A DNA stretch of 46,358 bases, taken from assembly GCA_903920145.1 (NCBI GenBank), contig CAIXKV010000078.1:1-46358 (forward strand). Direction: 5' to 3'. This DNA is from an uncultured Rhodospirillales bacterium. Lineage in GTDB: Bacteria > Pseudomonadota > Alphaproteobacteria > Azospirillales > Azospirillaceae. The position numbers were made by a program, and so were the translations under genes. Positions 25,636 to 34,970 of the stretch are shown piece after piece. The first letter of the stretch is position 1, and each line of letters begins with the position of its first letter. Below the pieces are notes generated by a model. That model was not told the origin of the DNA. It was given only the letters and a program-made list of their open reading frames with translations, and did no database searches.

Positions 25636-26208
25636 TCAATCTTGTTCGTCTTGAGGCTCGGTTTCGGCGTCGATGACCCGGCGAGCGGTTTCGTAAGCGA
25701 AACCGGCCCGCCCCAGAGACGCAAGATCGCGGGTCCGATGGGGGGTACGTTGCTCCACCGCCCGGAACGGTCCCAGGCGGCGACGGCGTGCCAGCGCCCA
25801 TGCCGCCGCTTCGTCCGCCGAATCGAGGCAATCCGAGCCACCATCCTGGTCGGTTCGCGCCAAGGCCGCACTCGCGGTTTCGGCTTCAACGCCCCGCACC
25901 GCCAACCGCTCGCGAATCGCACGCCCCGACAAGCCCCGCCGCCGCAAACTGGCGGCCTTGGCTTCGGCGTAAACCGCGTCATTTACCAACCCGCTGGCTT
26001 GGTAACGCACCAACAAGGCCTCGACCCATGCGGCCCCTTCGGTGCGGTCGGTCCCATGACTGCGGGCTGAACGCTCGACTCGTGCCAGCAGCACCCGGCG
26101 CAACTGAGCCACCGATGCGGCAAATCGCTCCAAGTAGCGCAACGCCGCCCGCTCCAAACGCTCAGGCGTCAGCGGCGGAGCCTCTTGCCGTTCAGTTGTT
26201 CTCGTCAT
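25636..26208 (-). CDS. recX: Regulatory protein RecX
   Basis: A 190-residue RecX-family protein, a cytoplasmic modulator of the RecA filament. The three-helix repeats are recognisable: LTPERLERAALRYLERFAAS, then QASGLVNDAVYAEAKAASLR with RRGLSGRAIRERL, then a third repeat ending GFAYETARRVIDAE. The acidic tail is common. The start overlaps the end of the lytic transglycosylase gene by 17 bp on the same strand, so the two are probably co-transcribed. RecX next to a transglycosylase and not to recA is an arrangement I cannot judge as rare or common. Confidence 0.88.
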   Translation of the reverse strand: MTRTTERQEAPPLTPERLERAALRYLERFAASVAQLRRVLLARVERSARSHGTDRTEGAAWVEALLVRYQASGLVNDAVYAEAKAASLRRRGLSGRAIRERLAVRGVEAETASAALARTDQDGGSDCLDSADEAAAWALARRRRLGPFRAVEQRTPHRTRDLASLGRAGFAYETARRVIDAETEPQDEQD

Positions 26209-28270
26209 GAATCGCGACCTGAGTCGCCGGAGGATTCACCGCCTGGGCGTTGCGATCGGAGCCCGGCTGGTAAAGCGGCCAACTGCCGCCAACCATAGCA
26301 TCCAGAGTTGCGAAAGGCTGGCCGAACCGCATCTGATAAATCCATAAATTCGCCAGAACCTTGTGAATATAATCGCGTGTTTCCCGCATTGGAACGCTCT
26401 CGACAAACAAAAGCGGATCGTCGATATCTCCGAGTTCGTGCCGCCAACGGGCCAAATTGGTTGGGCCGGCGTTATACGCCACCGCCAGATGAATTAGGTT
26501 CCCCGCAACCAAAGGGTTCCCGAGCAAACTGGCCATGTACCGTTGCCCCAACGCTAAATTCACCTTTGGATCGAACAGGCGCCGCCGGGCTGCCAACGCC
26601 TCGTCACTATCGCCGCCAATCTCCCGCATCCCCAAATCGCGCCCCATATCCCGAGCGGTTTCGGGCATCAACTGCATCAACCCTGCGGCTCCAGCCCGAC
26701 TGACCAAACGGGGCTCGAAACGCGACTCCTGGCGCATGATGGCAAAGAGCAAGGCGCGATCCAGGGTAAAGCCGTCGGACGGACTCCAATGAGGCAGCGG
26801 ATAGAGGACAGCGTCATAGGTGCCGCCGTCCGGAGTGGCCACGGCATTGCCAATCTGTAGGCCCAGAGCCGGTAACCCCGCCTGATCGGCCAAAGCCACT
26901 AACGCCTCGGCCAGCATGGGATTCCAACCCGAGTTGCCCGGACGAATCCGCCGCAACTCCTGTTCGGCGAGATCGTCCTCTCCTACCTGCAACAGCGCAA
27001 TGGCCCGATAGCCCGAAGCCGTCTCGGCGATGGCCGCCAGATGCCGAGCGGTCAACGGCGGCACCCGCCAATGAAACGCCGCCGTGCGCCCCAAGCCGCG
27101 CCGAGCGATCAGGCCGTAAAAAGTCCGGTCATACCGGGCGGCACGTTCCAACCAATGTTCGGCGCGATCGGCGTGCCCATGCCGAATCTCGGCTCTGGCC
27201 GCCCAGTAGGCCGCTGCTGCCGCCTCCCAGGGCGCCAAAGTGACATCCTCAGCCATGGCCCCAAAAAAATGTTCGGCGGACGCGATATCGCCCAGGCGCC
27301 ACGCCGCCAAGCCAGCAATCCAATAGGCAAGGGAAACGGTACTGCCCGAACGGGCCGCGCTGGCCGACGCCAACACCAGAGCCTCGCGCGGATTGCCGCC
27401 ATAAAACAGCGCGGCGGCAATCCTGGCCCGCAAGGTATCATACCCCACCGAAGACAAACGGCGGGTCAGGCTGTCATCTCCCAACAGCTTGATGGCGGTC
27501 CCTAGCCGCCCCTCGCGCAGGCAGTCCTCAATCCGATCGACCACCGGCCCTTCCAGCACCCGTCCCGGCGAACGGCTGCGGGGCGCAACCTCGCCCGCGC
27601 CCCAGGCAACCCGTTCTTCCAAGGCCCCTGCCAAAGGCTCGGTGTTAGGTTGGTCAGGAAGGGGGGAGGCACTGCGAGGCTGTCGGGCCTCAGCCAAAGC
27701 ATAAATACGATCCGCCCCGGCTTCGTCGCCATATCGCTTGAGCCAGAACCGTAACTCGTCATAGCCAACCTTGGCATAAGCCGGATGCAGGTAACGCTGG
27801 CGCAGGACATAGCCCAACAACCGCCGGTCCCGCAGACGATTGATCTCGGCGTCGGCGTCGCCCCAGGCGGCGGCGGCCTGGCGTTCGAAAATACGGCGGT
27901 AGCTTTGGACGTCCTCGTCAGAAAGCCGTATCTTGTCCAGTGCCGGTTGAGAGTCCGTCAAAATCCCCAGCCGGCCATGGCCCGACTCGTCGGTCGATGC
28001 CTGGGGCAGATACTCATCCCCCGCATCGGCGGCGCCCCCCGATACAGACACGGGCCCTGATGCTGACGCCGAAGCCACCACAGCAATCGTGGCCTCAACC
28101 GCCGGCTTTGCGTCCTCTGCCAGCGTCCCCGCGATGGCAGACCCCAACAGCCCCGGCGGTGACAGCGCCGGAGACACGGCAAGCCACACCCCCAGCCCCG
28201 CTGCTAATCCCCACCTCAGTTTCTGCGCGAGCGCCCGCAGTCGACTCGCCATGGAACACAATCCGAGCAT
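26192..28270 (-). CDS. Soluble lytic murein transglycosylase (Slt-type)
   Basis: A 692-residue periplasmic enzyme that cleaves peptidoglycan glycan strands, leaving 1,6-anhydro ends. A hydrophobic signal region is near residues 15-45. A long helical superhelix domain spans about 80-480. The C-terminal catalytic domain (about 500-660) carries the general acid Glu in LFAIMRQESRFEPRLVS, then AGLMQLMPETA, then AVAYNAGPTNLARW and ESVPMRETRDYIHKVL, all hallmarks of Slt70-type enzymes. ATG 28270 and ATG 28252 are both possible starts; neither has a strong ribosome-binding site. recX overlaps its 3' end. Confidence 0.93.
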   Translation of the reverse strand: MLGLCSMASRLRALAQKLRWGLAAGLGVWLAVSPALSPPGLLGSAIAGTLAEDAKPAVEATIAVVASASASGPVSVSGGAADAGDEYLPQASTDESGHGRLGILTDSQPALDKIRLSDEDVQSYRRIFERQAAAAWGDADAEINRLRDRRLLGYVLRQRYLHPAYAKVGYDELRFWLKRYGDEAGADRIYALAEARQPRSASPLPDQPNTEPLAGALEERVAWGAGEVAPRSRSPGRVLEGPVVDRIEDCLREGRLGTAIKLLGDDSLTRRLSSVGYDTLRARIAAALFYGGNPREALVLASASAARSGSTVSLAYWIAGLAAWRLGDIASAEHFFGAMAEDVTLAPWEAAAAAYWAARAEIRHGHADRAEHWLERAARYDRTFYGLIARRGLGRTAAFHWRVPPLTARHLAAIAETASGYRAIALLQVGEDDLAEQELRRIRPGNSGWNPMLAEALVALADQAGLPALGLQIGNAVATPDGGTYDAVLYPLPHWSPSDGFTLDRALLFAIMRQESRFEPRLVSRAGAAGLMQLMPETARDMGRDLGMREIGGDSDEALAARRRLFDPKVNLALGQRYMASLLGNPLVAGNLIHLAVAYNAGPTNLARWRHELGDIDDPLLFVESVPMRETRDYIHKVLANLWIYQMRFGQPFATLDAMVGGSWPLYQPGSDRNAQAVNPPATQVAIHDENN

Positions 28271-28378
28271 TTATCTCGCATATCTCGGAATATCTCAAAG
28301 CGCAAGTCTGGAATCCGGATACTAGCCATTTGCCTACCTCATTCCCTCAATCCAAGCCGCTCAATATCCGTAGACATC

Positions 28379-29206
28379 TCAGAATAATTTACTTTTTATA
28401 GCTAGAAGATCACGCCATGTCTCACGTTTATGGATGGACGAGCGCAAAAGATACGCGGGGTGATAGGTTGCCAGGGTGGGAATAGCCCGTTTCACTCCCG
28501 GCGGCTGAACATCAAACCACTGACCACGTATTTTTGTAATGCCATCAACGCGATTCAACAGGGTTTTGGCCGCCGTAGCTCCCAACAGAACCAATATCGG
28601 CGGAGCAACCAAGGCAATATGACGCTCGATGAAGGGCAGGCATAGAGCGATTTCGGCTGAAGTCGGGCTCCGGTTCCCCGGCGGTCGCCATGGTAAAATG
28701 TTAGCAATGTATACATGGTTGCGGTCAAGGCCGATGGCCGCCAGCATGCGATCCAGCAACCGACCGCTGGCCCCGACAAACGGCTTGCCTTGACGGTCCT
28801 CATCTTCGCCGGGGGCCTCGCCCACCAGCATCACCCGGCATTGGGGATTGCCGTCGGCAAAGACCAGATTCATGGCGGTATGCTTAAGACCACAGCCCTC
28901 GAATCGCTCCAGCGCCTCGGCTAGCGCGGTAAGGCTGTCGGCGCTGTCGGCCAAGGCGCGGGCATCGGCAACCTCTGGACTCGCGGCATCGGCAAGCACA
29001 CCTCTCGCTGCCACGGCTCCCCGAGTCGCGGGGGTCGGCCCCGCCACAGAGGGCCCCGACTTGGCGCCACCACCAAACGGCGTCGGGGCCAAGGGCGAAC
29101 GGCGCGCAGCCAAGGCTCGCGCCGCCCACTCGGTCCAATCGGACGGCGTTTCGGCAAGGGCTTCGTCAATGCCGATTTCGCTCTGCCAGCGCAGAGCCGC
29201 GATCAT
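28379..29206 (-). CDS. Uracil-DNA glycosylase, family 4-like
   Basis: A protein of about 275 residues that would remove uracil from DNA. The catalytic motif [17 protein letters not shown], the [14 protein letters not shown] segment and the C-terminal HPAYLLR motif are all present. Family 4 enzymes usually hold a 4Fe-4S cluster through four Cys. Here only two of the four equivalents are visible (FEGCGLK and ALCLPF); the CxxC first Cys and the Cys before RPP (here Trp) are missing. The variable Pro/Ala-rich N-terminal third is typical of alphaproteobacterial members. ATG 29206 ([16 protein letters not shown]) is preferred, with AGGACG upstream; a frame open to 29344 would add a Gly/Gln-rich stretch that looks non-coding. 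Confidence 0.88.
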   Translation of the reverse strand: MIAALRWQSEIGIDEALAETPSDWTEWAARALAARRSPLAPTPFGGGAKSGPSVAGPTPATRGAVAARGVLADAASPEVADARALADSADSLTALAEALERFEGCGLKHTAMNLVFADGNPQCRVMLVGEAPGEDEDRQGKPFVGASGRLLDRMLAAIGLDRNHVYIANILPWRPPGNRSPTSAEIALCLPFIERHIALVAPPILVLLGATAAKTLLNRVDGITKIRGQWFDVQPPGVKRAIPTLATYHPAYLLRSSIHKRETWRDLLAIKSKLF

Positions 29207-29458
29207 TTCGTCCTGCCAGCACAGGGCCTCGATGCTTTCCACCCCCCTCGCCTCCCCCTGTTTCCCGCCGCCCTGCCCTTCACATTTCGGATCATGGCAC
29301 AGGCTTCGCAATTCCGACGCCTTTGTATAATGTCTGAGAGCCATCCGGTGCGTGGGTGCCGGTGGGATTCGATCAGTATCGGAGAGCCGGCTGGATTACC
29401 CCTGTCGGTGTGCCAACCGATTCACACAAAACCGATTCACACAAAAAGGGATCAGGGA

Positions 29459-31111
29459 ATGGAACGCGAAGTCATGGAGTATGACGTCGTGATCGTCGGT
29501 GGCGGGCCTGCCGGGCTGGCCGCCGCGATCCGATTGAAGCAACTTGCCGCAGAACAGGATCACGAGGTCAGCGTTTGCGTCCTGGAAAAGGGCTCGGAGA
29601 TCGGCGCCCATATCCTGTCCGGCGCGGTGATCGAGCCGCGCGCCCTCGACGAATTGCTGCCCGACTGGCGCACCCAGGGAGCGCCGCTGGTCACCCCCGC
29701 CGCCGACGACCATTTTGTGTTCCTGACCCGCAAATGGGCAATTCCCCTGCCCACACCGCCCCAAATGGAGAATCACGGTAATTACCTTGGCAGCGTCGGA
29801 CTGTTGGCCCGCTGGCTGGCGGAACAGGCCGAAGCCCTGGGCGTGGAACTCTATGCCGGCTTTGCCGCCGCCGAAGTCCTCTATGACGACGCTGGCGCAG
29901 TGCGCGGCGTTGCAACCGGCGACATGGGGATCGATAAAAATGGCGAGCGAACCGAACGCTACACCCCCGGCGTTGAACTGCACGCCCGTCAAACCCTGTT
30001 TGCCGAAGGCTGCCGTGGGTCTTTGACCAAGACCTTGTTCGATCGATTCGGTCTGTGCCGCGAGGCCGACCCCCAGGCTTACGGTCTTGGCATTAAGGAA
30101 ATTTGGGAAGTCGATCCGGCCAAACATAAAGCCGGTAAAGTCGTTCATACCATTGGTTGGCCGATGGACGCCAAGACCTATGGTGGTTCTTTCTGTTATC
30201 ACATGGAAAATAATCAAGTGGCGATCGGATTTGTGGTCGGCCTTGATTATACCAATCCTTATTTATCGCCCTATGAGGAATTTCAGAGATTTAAAACCCA
30301 CCCCGCAATTCGGCCTTTGCTGGAAGGGGGGCGGCGCATTGCCTATGGGGCCCGCTGCCTCGTGGAAGGCGGCTTTCAGGCCATCCCCAAACTGACGGTT
30401 CCGGGAGCCCTGCTGATTGGCGACGGGGCCGGCTTCCTCAATATCTCAAAAATCAAGGGCACCCACACCGCCATGAAGTCGGGCATGGTTGCCGCCGAAG
30501 CGATCTTTGATCATTTCCGCCGCCAGCCCGCCGAATCCGAAACCGCTGTAGCCGAGATTACGGCTTATTCCGAACGGCTGAAGCAGTCCTGGATTTGGGA
30601 TGAACTGTATCGGACCCGCAATGTCCGCCCCTCTTTCCAATATGGCCTGTTCCCAGCCATCGCTTATTCGGCGATTGATACCTATGTGTTTCGTGGTAAG
30701 GCGCCCTGGACGCTGCATCTTCACCACCATGATCACGAGACCTTCCGCAAAGCCTCGGAATCCCCGCGTATCGACTATCCGAAGCCCGATGGCGTGATCA
30801 CTTTTGACCGCCTGTCCTCGCTGGCCTTCGCCAACGTCAATCATGAAGAGAACCAGCCCGCGCATCTCAGGCTGCGGGATCATACGGTTCCGGTAAAAAT
30901 CAACCTGGCCCTCTATGACGCCCCAGAGCAGCGTTACTGCCCTGCTGGCGTATATGAGATCGTCAACGACCAACCCGGCGGCGCTCCGCGCCTCCAGATC
31001 AATGCCGCCAACTGCGTCCACTGCAAAACCTGCGACATCAAAGACCCAACCCAAAACATCACTTGGGTCGTCCCCGAGGGCGGCGGCGGGCCGAATTATT
31101 CGAATATGTAG
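29459..31111 (+). CDS. Electron transfer flavoprotein-ubiquinone oxidoreductase
   Basis: A 550-residue membrane-associated flavoprotein that passes electrons from reduced ETF to ubiquinone in fatty-acid and amino-acid oxidation. The FAD-binding motif DVVIVGGGPAGLAAAIRL lies at residues 8-25. The middle shows SGAVIEPRALDELLPDW, and ALLIGDGAGFLNISKIKGTH lies near residue 320. The C-terminus has the 4Fe-4S motif CVHCKTCDIKDPTQNI. Length is normal for the family. ATG 29459 has an AGGGATCAGGGA ribosome-binding region; ATG 29474 is a near alternative. It diverges from the uracil-DNA glycosylase gene. Confidence 0.96.
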   Translation: MEREVMEYDVVIVGGGPAGLAAAIRLKQLAAEQDHEVSVCVLEKGSEIGAHILSGAVIEPRALDELLPDWRTQGAPLVTPAADDHFVFLTRKWAIPLPTPPQMENHGNYLGSVGLLARWLAEQAEALGVELYAGFAAAEVLYDDAGAVRGVATGDMGIDKNGERTERYTPGVELHARQTLFAEGCRGSLTKTLFDRFGLCREADPQAYGLGIKEIWEVDPAKHKAGKVVHTIGWPMDAKTYGGSFCYHMENNQVAIGFVVGLDYTNPYLSPYEEFQRFKTHPAIRPLLEGGRRIAYGARCLVEGGFQAIPKLTVPGALLIGDGAGFLNISKIKGTHTAMKSGMVAAEAIFDHFRRQPAESETAVAEITAYSERLKQSWIWDELYRTRNVRPSFQYGLFPAIAYSAIDTYVFRGKAPWTLHLHHHDHETFRKASESPRIDYPKPDGVITFDRLSSLAFANVNHEENQPAHLRLRDHTVPVKINLALYDAPEQRYCPAGVYEIVNDQPGGAPRLQINAANCVHCKTCDIKDPTQNITWVVPEGGGGPNYSNM

Positions 31112-31136
31112 AGCTGATCCGCACAAAAACCGACAG

Positions 31137-31162
31137 ACCAGGGGGGCTTTCGCCTCCTTGGT
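31137..31162 (+). terminator. GC-rich stem-loop after the ETF-QO gene
   Basis: ACCAGGGGGG (31137-31146) pairs imperfectly with CCTCCTTGGT (31153-31162) around a short loop, 26 bp after the stop codon. Just downstream (31171-31204) GGCCCGCCTGCCCCC is directly repeated. No strong T-run is present. Confidence 0.5.
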
Positions 31163-31281
31163 TCTCGGGGGCCGGCCCGCCTGCCCCCCGGCCCGCCTGC
31201 CCCCAGGAGCTTTTTCCTGGACCAAACGAAGAACCAAGAGCCTTTGGAAACGGGGACACGAGAAACCTTATCCGGGAATCG

Positions 31282-31875
31282 TTACGGAAAAAGCCGCTCC
31301 ACCGTCCATCCACCGGCCCCTGGCCCCCGATACAGGATGCGCTCATGGAGCCGGAAGGGCCGGTCCCGCCAAAATTCGATTTCTTCGGGAATCACCCGAT
31401 AACCGGACCAATGGGCCGGACGAGGAATCTGGCTGATGCCGAACTTCAGAGCATATTCGGCGACTCGGCGTTCCAACTCCCAGGCGCTGGCCAATGGCCG
31501 GGATTGCTCCGAAGCCCACGCGCCGATTTGACTGCCACGCGGGCGGCTGTGGAAGTAGGCATCGGCCTCGTGGTCCGTCACCGATTCGACGAAGCCCACG
31601 ACTCGGACCTGACGCCTCAGGGATTTCCAATGGAAACACAGCGCCGCCCGCCCCGTGGCCTGAAGCGCCAAGCCCTTGCGACTCTCTAAGTTGGTGTAAA
31701 AAACGAATCCCCGTTGATCGACGCTTTTCAGCAGAACCATCCGCACCGACGGAATCCCGCCGGCATCCACCGTCGCCAGGGACATCGCATTGGGATCATT
31801 GGGTTCCGACCCTTCAGCCTCGGTCAGCCAAAGGCGGAACCGTTCGATCGGGTCGGCTACAGGCTCGTCACTCAT
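31282..31875 (-). CDS. pdxH: Pyridoxamine 5'-phosphate oxidase
   Basis: A 197-residue FMN enzyme that oxidises pyridoxamine or pyridoxine phosphate to pyridoxal 5'-phosphate. Visible signatures are [72 protein letters not shown] and the C-terminal [16 protein letters not shown] with WTVERLFP at the end. Length is standard. The divergent dnaJ-type gene next to pdxH is an arrangement I recall from other alphaproteobacteria. Confidence 0.96.
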   Translation of the reverse strand: MSDEPVADPIERFRLWLTEAEGSEPNDPNAMSLATVDAGGIPSVRMVLLKSVDQRGFVFYTNLESRKGLALQATGRAALCFHWKSLRRQVRVVGFVESVTDHEADAYFHSRPRGSQIGAWASEQSRPLASAWELERRVAEYALKFGISQIPRPAHWSGYRVIPEEIEFWRDRPFRLHERILYRGPGAGGWTVERLFP

Positions 31876-32032
31876 AGGAGATTCCGCACATCACTCAACA
31901 GCCAATTCACAGGCATCATATGATGGCTTATATGAGTGTTCGCCAGTATCGTTTCGTAACACCACCCAATTTGTCGCGGCGTCCGATTGATCGGCGCGGG
32001 GCGTCTTGGAACAAGGAGGGAAGCACCAGATC

Positions 32033-32935
32033 GTGGCCACCTTGCGCGATCCGTATCAGGTTCTCGGGGTCGGTCGAACCGCCACCGCCGATGACCTCAA
32101 ACAGGCGTACCGCCGACTCGCCAAACAATATCACCCGGACCTCAATCCTGGACGCAGCGACATCGAGCAGCGTTTCAAGGAAATCTCGTCGGCTTATGGC
32201 CTCCTCTCGGATCCGGCTAAACGACGACGATTTGACCAAGGCGAGATCGACGCCGATGGCGCCGAGCGAGCGAACCCGTTTCGGACCCATGCCAACCGGG
32301 CGCGGGGACGTGGCGGCGCGGGCAGTGATCCTTTCGGCGGTTTTTCCGCCGACGACATCTTCGCCGACCTGTTTCGGGGACGGGAGGGACGCGCGCGCGG
32401 TTCCGATATCGAATACTCGGTAACAGTGTCGTTCCTGGAGGCTACCGCCGGCGGCAAGCGGCGAATCAGCTTATCCAACGGCAAAAGCATCGACCTGACC
32501 ATCCCGCCCGGCACCACCAACGAGCAAAAGCTCCGGCTTAAAGGCCAGGGCATGCCCGGTAGCGGCGGCGGCGCTGCGGGCGATGCCATCGTTGAAGTCC
32601 AGGTCGAGCCTCACCCGTTCTTCACCCGCAAAGACAACGACATTCATGTGGATGTGCCCATCACCCTGCCCGAGGCCCTACTCGGCGCCACCATTAAGGT
32701 GCCAACATTGGACGGGACGGTGGCGCTTAAAATCCCGAAGGGCTCCAACACTGGCTCGGTGCTGCGGCTCAAGGGCAAGGGAATCGCCGAGTCCAAGCAA
32801 GGCAACGGCGGGGATCTTTACGTCAAGCTCAAGGTGGTGCTCCCGGACCCACCCGATGCCGAGTTGACCCAGTTCGTCGAAAAATGGGCCCAGCGTCGTT
32901 CCTATGATGTGCGGAAAAAGGCCGGACTGGAATGA
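32033..32935 (+). CDS. DnaJ-type co-chaperone (type II J-domain protein, CbpA-like)
   Basis: A protein of about 300 residues. The J domain (residues 4-70, DPYQVLGVGRTATADDLKQA, with the HPD tripeptide in QYHPDLNPG) stimulates DnaK ATPase. A Gly/Phe-Arg-rich linker follows (GGAGSDPFGGFSADDIFADL). There is no Cys-rich zinc finger, so this is not DnaJ itself. Two C-terminal substrate-binding beta-domains follow (TIPPGTTNEQKLRLKGQGMP; VDVPITLPEALLGATIKVPT; VALKIPKGSNTGSVLRLKGK). GTG 32033 follows an AAGGAGGG ribosome-binding site (32013-32020). TTG 32042, giving the usual RDPY N-terminus, is also possible. Confidence 0.9.
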   Translation: MATLRDPYQVLGVGRTATADDLKQAYRRLAKQYHPDLNPGRSDIEQRFKEISSAYGLLSDPAKRRRFDQGEIDADGAERANPFRTHANRARGRGGAGSDPFGGFSADDIFADLFRGREGRARGSDIEYSVTVSFLEATAGGKRRISLSNGKSIDLTIPPGTTNEQKLRLKGQGMPGSGGGAAGDAIVEVQVEPHPFFTRKDNDIHVDVPITLPEALLGATIKVPTLDGTVALKIPKGSNTGSVLRLKGKGIAESKQGNGGDLYVKLKVVLPDPPDAELTQFVEKWAQRRSYDVRKKAGLE

Positions 32936-33000
32936 TCGGTCAGTGGGGACTGGCCCCGTGGACGCTAGGCCCATGGACGCCAGGATAGCGCCGTTTCCTT

Positions 33001-33146
33001 GGCTTTCGCAGGGCTCTGCCCTTGTGTCTGTACCCGCAAGGAGGCCGGCGGCCTCCTTGACCTCTCAAGACGTTATGGGAAACGTCAAGGGTTCAAAAGG
33101 CCGACCGTGGCCCTTTGCGGGTGTGTGGGCAGAGCCCGCGATAGCC
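33001..33146. repeat. About 146-bp long-armed hairpin element (second repeat family)
   Basis: GGCTTTCGCAGGGCTCTGCC (33001-33020) pairs with the arm at 33127-33146 (GGGCAGAGCCCGCGATAGCC). Pairing continues inward imperfectly through the ACCCGCAAGG and CCTTTGCGGGT segments. The loop region contains further hairpins (AGGAGGCCGGCGGCCTCCT and GACGTTATGGGAAACGTC). A shorter relative lies after rpmB. It is unrelated in sequence to the CGAGCC...GCCGGT element. It sits between convergent genes and stops one base before the kinase stop codon. Confidence 0.7.
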
Positions 33147-34232
33147 CTACCCCGACGCCGGGGCTTGGGAACCCGCTAATGGGACCAGAATCTCAAACAC
33201 CGAGCCCCGCCCAACCACAGACCGGACTCGAATCGGATGGTCGAGGATCTGCCCCAACCGCCGGGCCCGCGATAACCCCAAGCCCTGCCCTGCCCCCTCG
33301 CCAGTGCCGCCGGCAGCCGCCCGAAGCTGCTGAAACTCTTCGAAGATAGTGTCGAGATGCTCGTTGGGAATTCCGATTCCGGTATCCCAAACCTGAATCG
33401 CGAGCCAGAGTCCCCGGCGCCGGCACCCCAACAGCACTTGGCCATGATTGGCGAACTGAATGGCATTCGAAAGCAGGCTTTCGCACAGGGGCGACAGCAA
33501 GGCCGGATCGCTGTGAATCACAGCCGTTGAATGAACCCCCCGGAATACCACCCCTGAAGATGCCGCGATCGAAGCGAATCGGTCAACCAAAGGTTCAAGT
33601 ACGCTGATGATTGGCACGTCTCGTTTGTGAACTTCGATCCGCCCGGACTCTAACCGCGAGATTTCCAGCAGACCATCCAACATCGTCCGCATCGTCACCA
33701 AAGATAATCCAAGATTATCCACTAATTCAGCATGCGGTGTGCCACGCAAACGACGGCTCAATAGATCGTGAAACAACAAGCCGGCCTGAATCGGATGGCG
33801 CAGATCATGCCCGGCAGCCGCCAGAAAGCGCGATTGACTGCGATTGGCCCGCTCGGCTTCAGCTTCGGCCCCAGCCCATGCCTGGCGTATCCTTTGGAAA
33901 CGATAAGCCGCCCACCCGCTGGCTCCAATGGCCAGAACCAACAGCAGACGGTTAACGATCTCTACCAAAAGGATGCCACCGCCGCCGCACACGGGCGCGG
34001 CCAGAGTCAGCCCCACGGCCACCGCCGCAACCCCGAGCGAGGCTCGGCGCCAGGGAAGCCAAAGGGACAGGAACACGAGGCCAAGATAGGCAACGGGGAT
34101 GGCATCGCCTCCCGGCGCTTCCGCCCGCATCGCCATGTCAGCGGCAAAGACCAGCAAAGCCCCAAGGCCCACACCGGCCACCGATAGAACGCCCCTCACC
34201 CTCGGCACTAGGGGACAGCCCCCCCTAGCCAT
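33147..34232 (-). CDS. Sensor histidine kinase
   Basis: A 361-residue membrane sensor kinase. Five to six hydrophobic segments fill about residues 10-120 (GVLSVAGVGLGALLVFAADM; IPVAYLGLVFLSLWLPW; LLVEIVNRLLLVLAIGASGW) with no periplasmic or PAS domain. The HisKA dimerisation domain carries the phospho-acceptor His in RFLAAAGHDLRHPIQAGL. The ATP-binding domain shows an N-box (ESLLSNAIQFANHG), G1 (VWDTGIGIP), an F-box-like region (FEEFQQL) and G2 (GQGLGLSRARRLG). ATG 34232 overlaps the end of the response regulator gene by 8 bp (ATGGCTAG), so the pair is translationally coupled. The short upstream extension to 34298 is rejected. Confidence 0.9.
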   Translation of the reverse strand: MARGGCPLVPRVRGVLSVAGVGLGALLVFAADMAMRAEAPGGDAIPVAYLGLVFLSLWLPWRRASLGVAAVAVGLTLAAPVCGGGGILLVEIVNRLLLVLAIGASGWAAYRFQRIRQAWAGAEAEAERANRSQSRFLAAAGHDLRHPIQAGLLFHDLLSRRLRGTPHAELVDNLGLSLVTMRTMLDGLLEISRLESGRIEVHKRDVPIISVLEPLVDRFASIAASSGVVFRGVHSTAVIHSDPALLSPLCESLLSNAIQFANHGQVLLGCRRRGLWLAIQVWDTGIGIPNEHLDTIFEEFQQLRAAAGGTGEGAGQGLGLSRARRLGQILDHPIRVRSVVGRGSVFEILVPLAGSQAPASG

Positions 34233-34686
34233 AGGCTCGCTTGACGATCGAACGCAGCGTAGCCGGCGAGACCGGCTTATACAGCAAGGGAATCCCACTC
34301 TCGGCGCAGCGGGCCCGCACCTCGGGACTGACCAGCCCGGTCATCAGGCACGCCACAAAATCATCCCCCAACGCCTGACGAATCGACACAATCGCCTGAA
34401 GGCCATCGACGCCACCGGGCAAGCCATAATCGCAAATCAACAATCGGGGCCGACGGGACAGGGATAACACCAGCGCCAGAGCTGCCGCTGCACTCGAAGC
34501 GGCCAACACCTCGCATCCCAGCTCTTCTAGGAAAGCGCAGACCGCTGCCCGAACCAGCCGATCATCCTCAATCACCAGAATGGGCCCGGCATCGCAACAT
34601 ACACCGGCCTGCTCGTCGGTCTCCAGGGGCACGGCCCCCGCTACGGTCCCCGCCGCGCTTACGGCCCAGCATATGCTCACGGTCAT
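34225..34686 (-). CDS. Response regulator, receiver domain only
   Basis: A 153-residue protein with a single CheY-like receiver domain at about residues 33-150. It shows the acidic pair in ILVIEDDRLVRAAV, the phospho-acceptor Asp in LLICDYGLPGG, the Thr in CLMTGLV and the conserved Lys in PLLYKPVSP. There is no output domain, so it acts through protein contacts or in a phosphorelay with the downstream kinase. The first 30 residues are not part of the domain. ATG 34686 is used; the TTG start at 34707 is less likely. Confidence 0.88.
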   Translation of the reverse strand: MTVSICWAVSAAGTVAGAVPLETDEQAGVCCDAGPILVIEDDRLVRAAVCAFLEELGCEVLAASSAAAALALVLSLSRRPRLLICDYGLPGGVDGLQAIVSIRQALGDDFVACLMTGLVSPEVRARCAESGIPLLYKPVSPATLRSIVKRAYG

Positions 34687-34970
34687 GGTTGACGCCACCT
34701 GTCTCAACGCCCCGCACCCCCTTGGCCCGGATTCGAACTGGCGGAGTCAACAGCAGCCCCCTGCAAGCGCCAACGAGAATCGACATCGATCAACAATAGT
34801 AACGATACCGAACCCACCTTCGCTCGCCTTGCGATAGAGCTTCTTCTTTTGCAATCAAACTGACTTGCCGACGGCCAATCCCTTACCGCTTTTCTATCGC
34901 ACTCTCTGCGCTCACACCAACTGACCTTCCGCCTTAATCCATCCGGCTTTGACGGAAGAGAGGGGCCTTA
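34687..34970. other. Intergenic region upstream of the response regulator
   Basis: About 280 bp without a supported gene. It should contain the promoter of the response regulator / kinase operon on the reverse strand. If the element at 34971-35116 were excised, the nuclease gene would run into this region for only 11 more codons before a stop near 34935, so no nuclease remainder lies here. Confidence 0.5.

Noticed and set aside
25522-26070. 182-residue forward frame opposite recX
   Set aside because: It is a shadow of recX, rich in Pro and Arg, with no ribosome-binding site.
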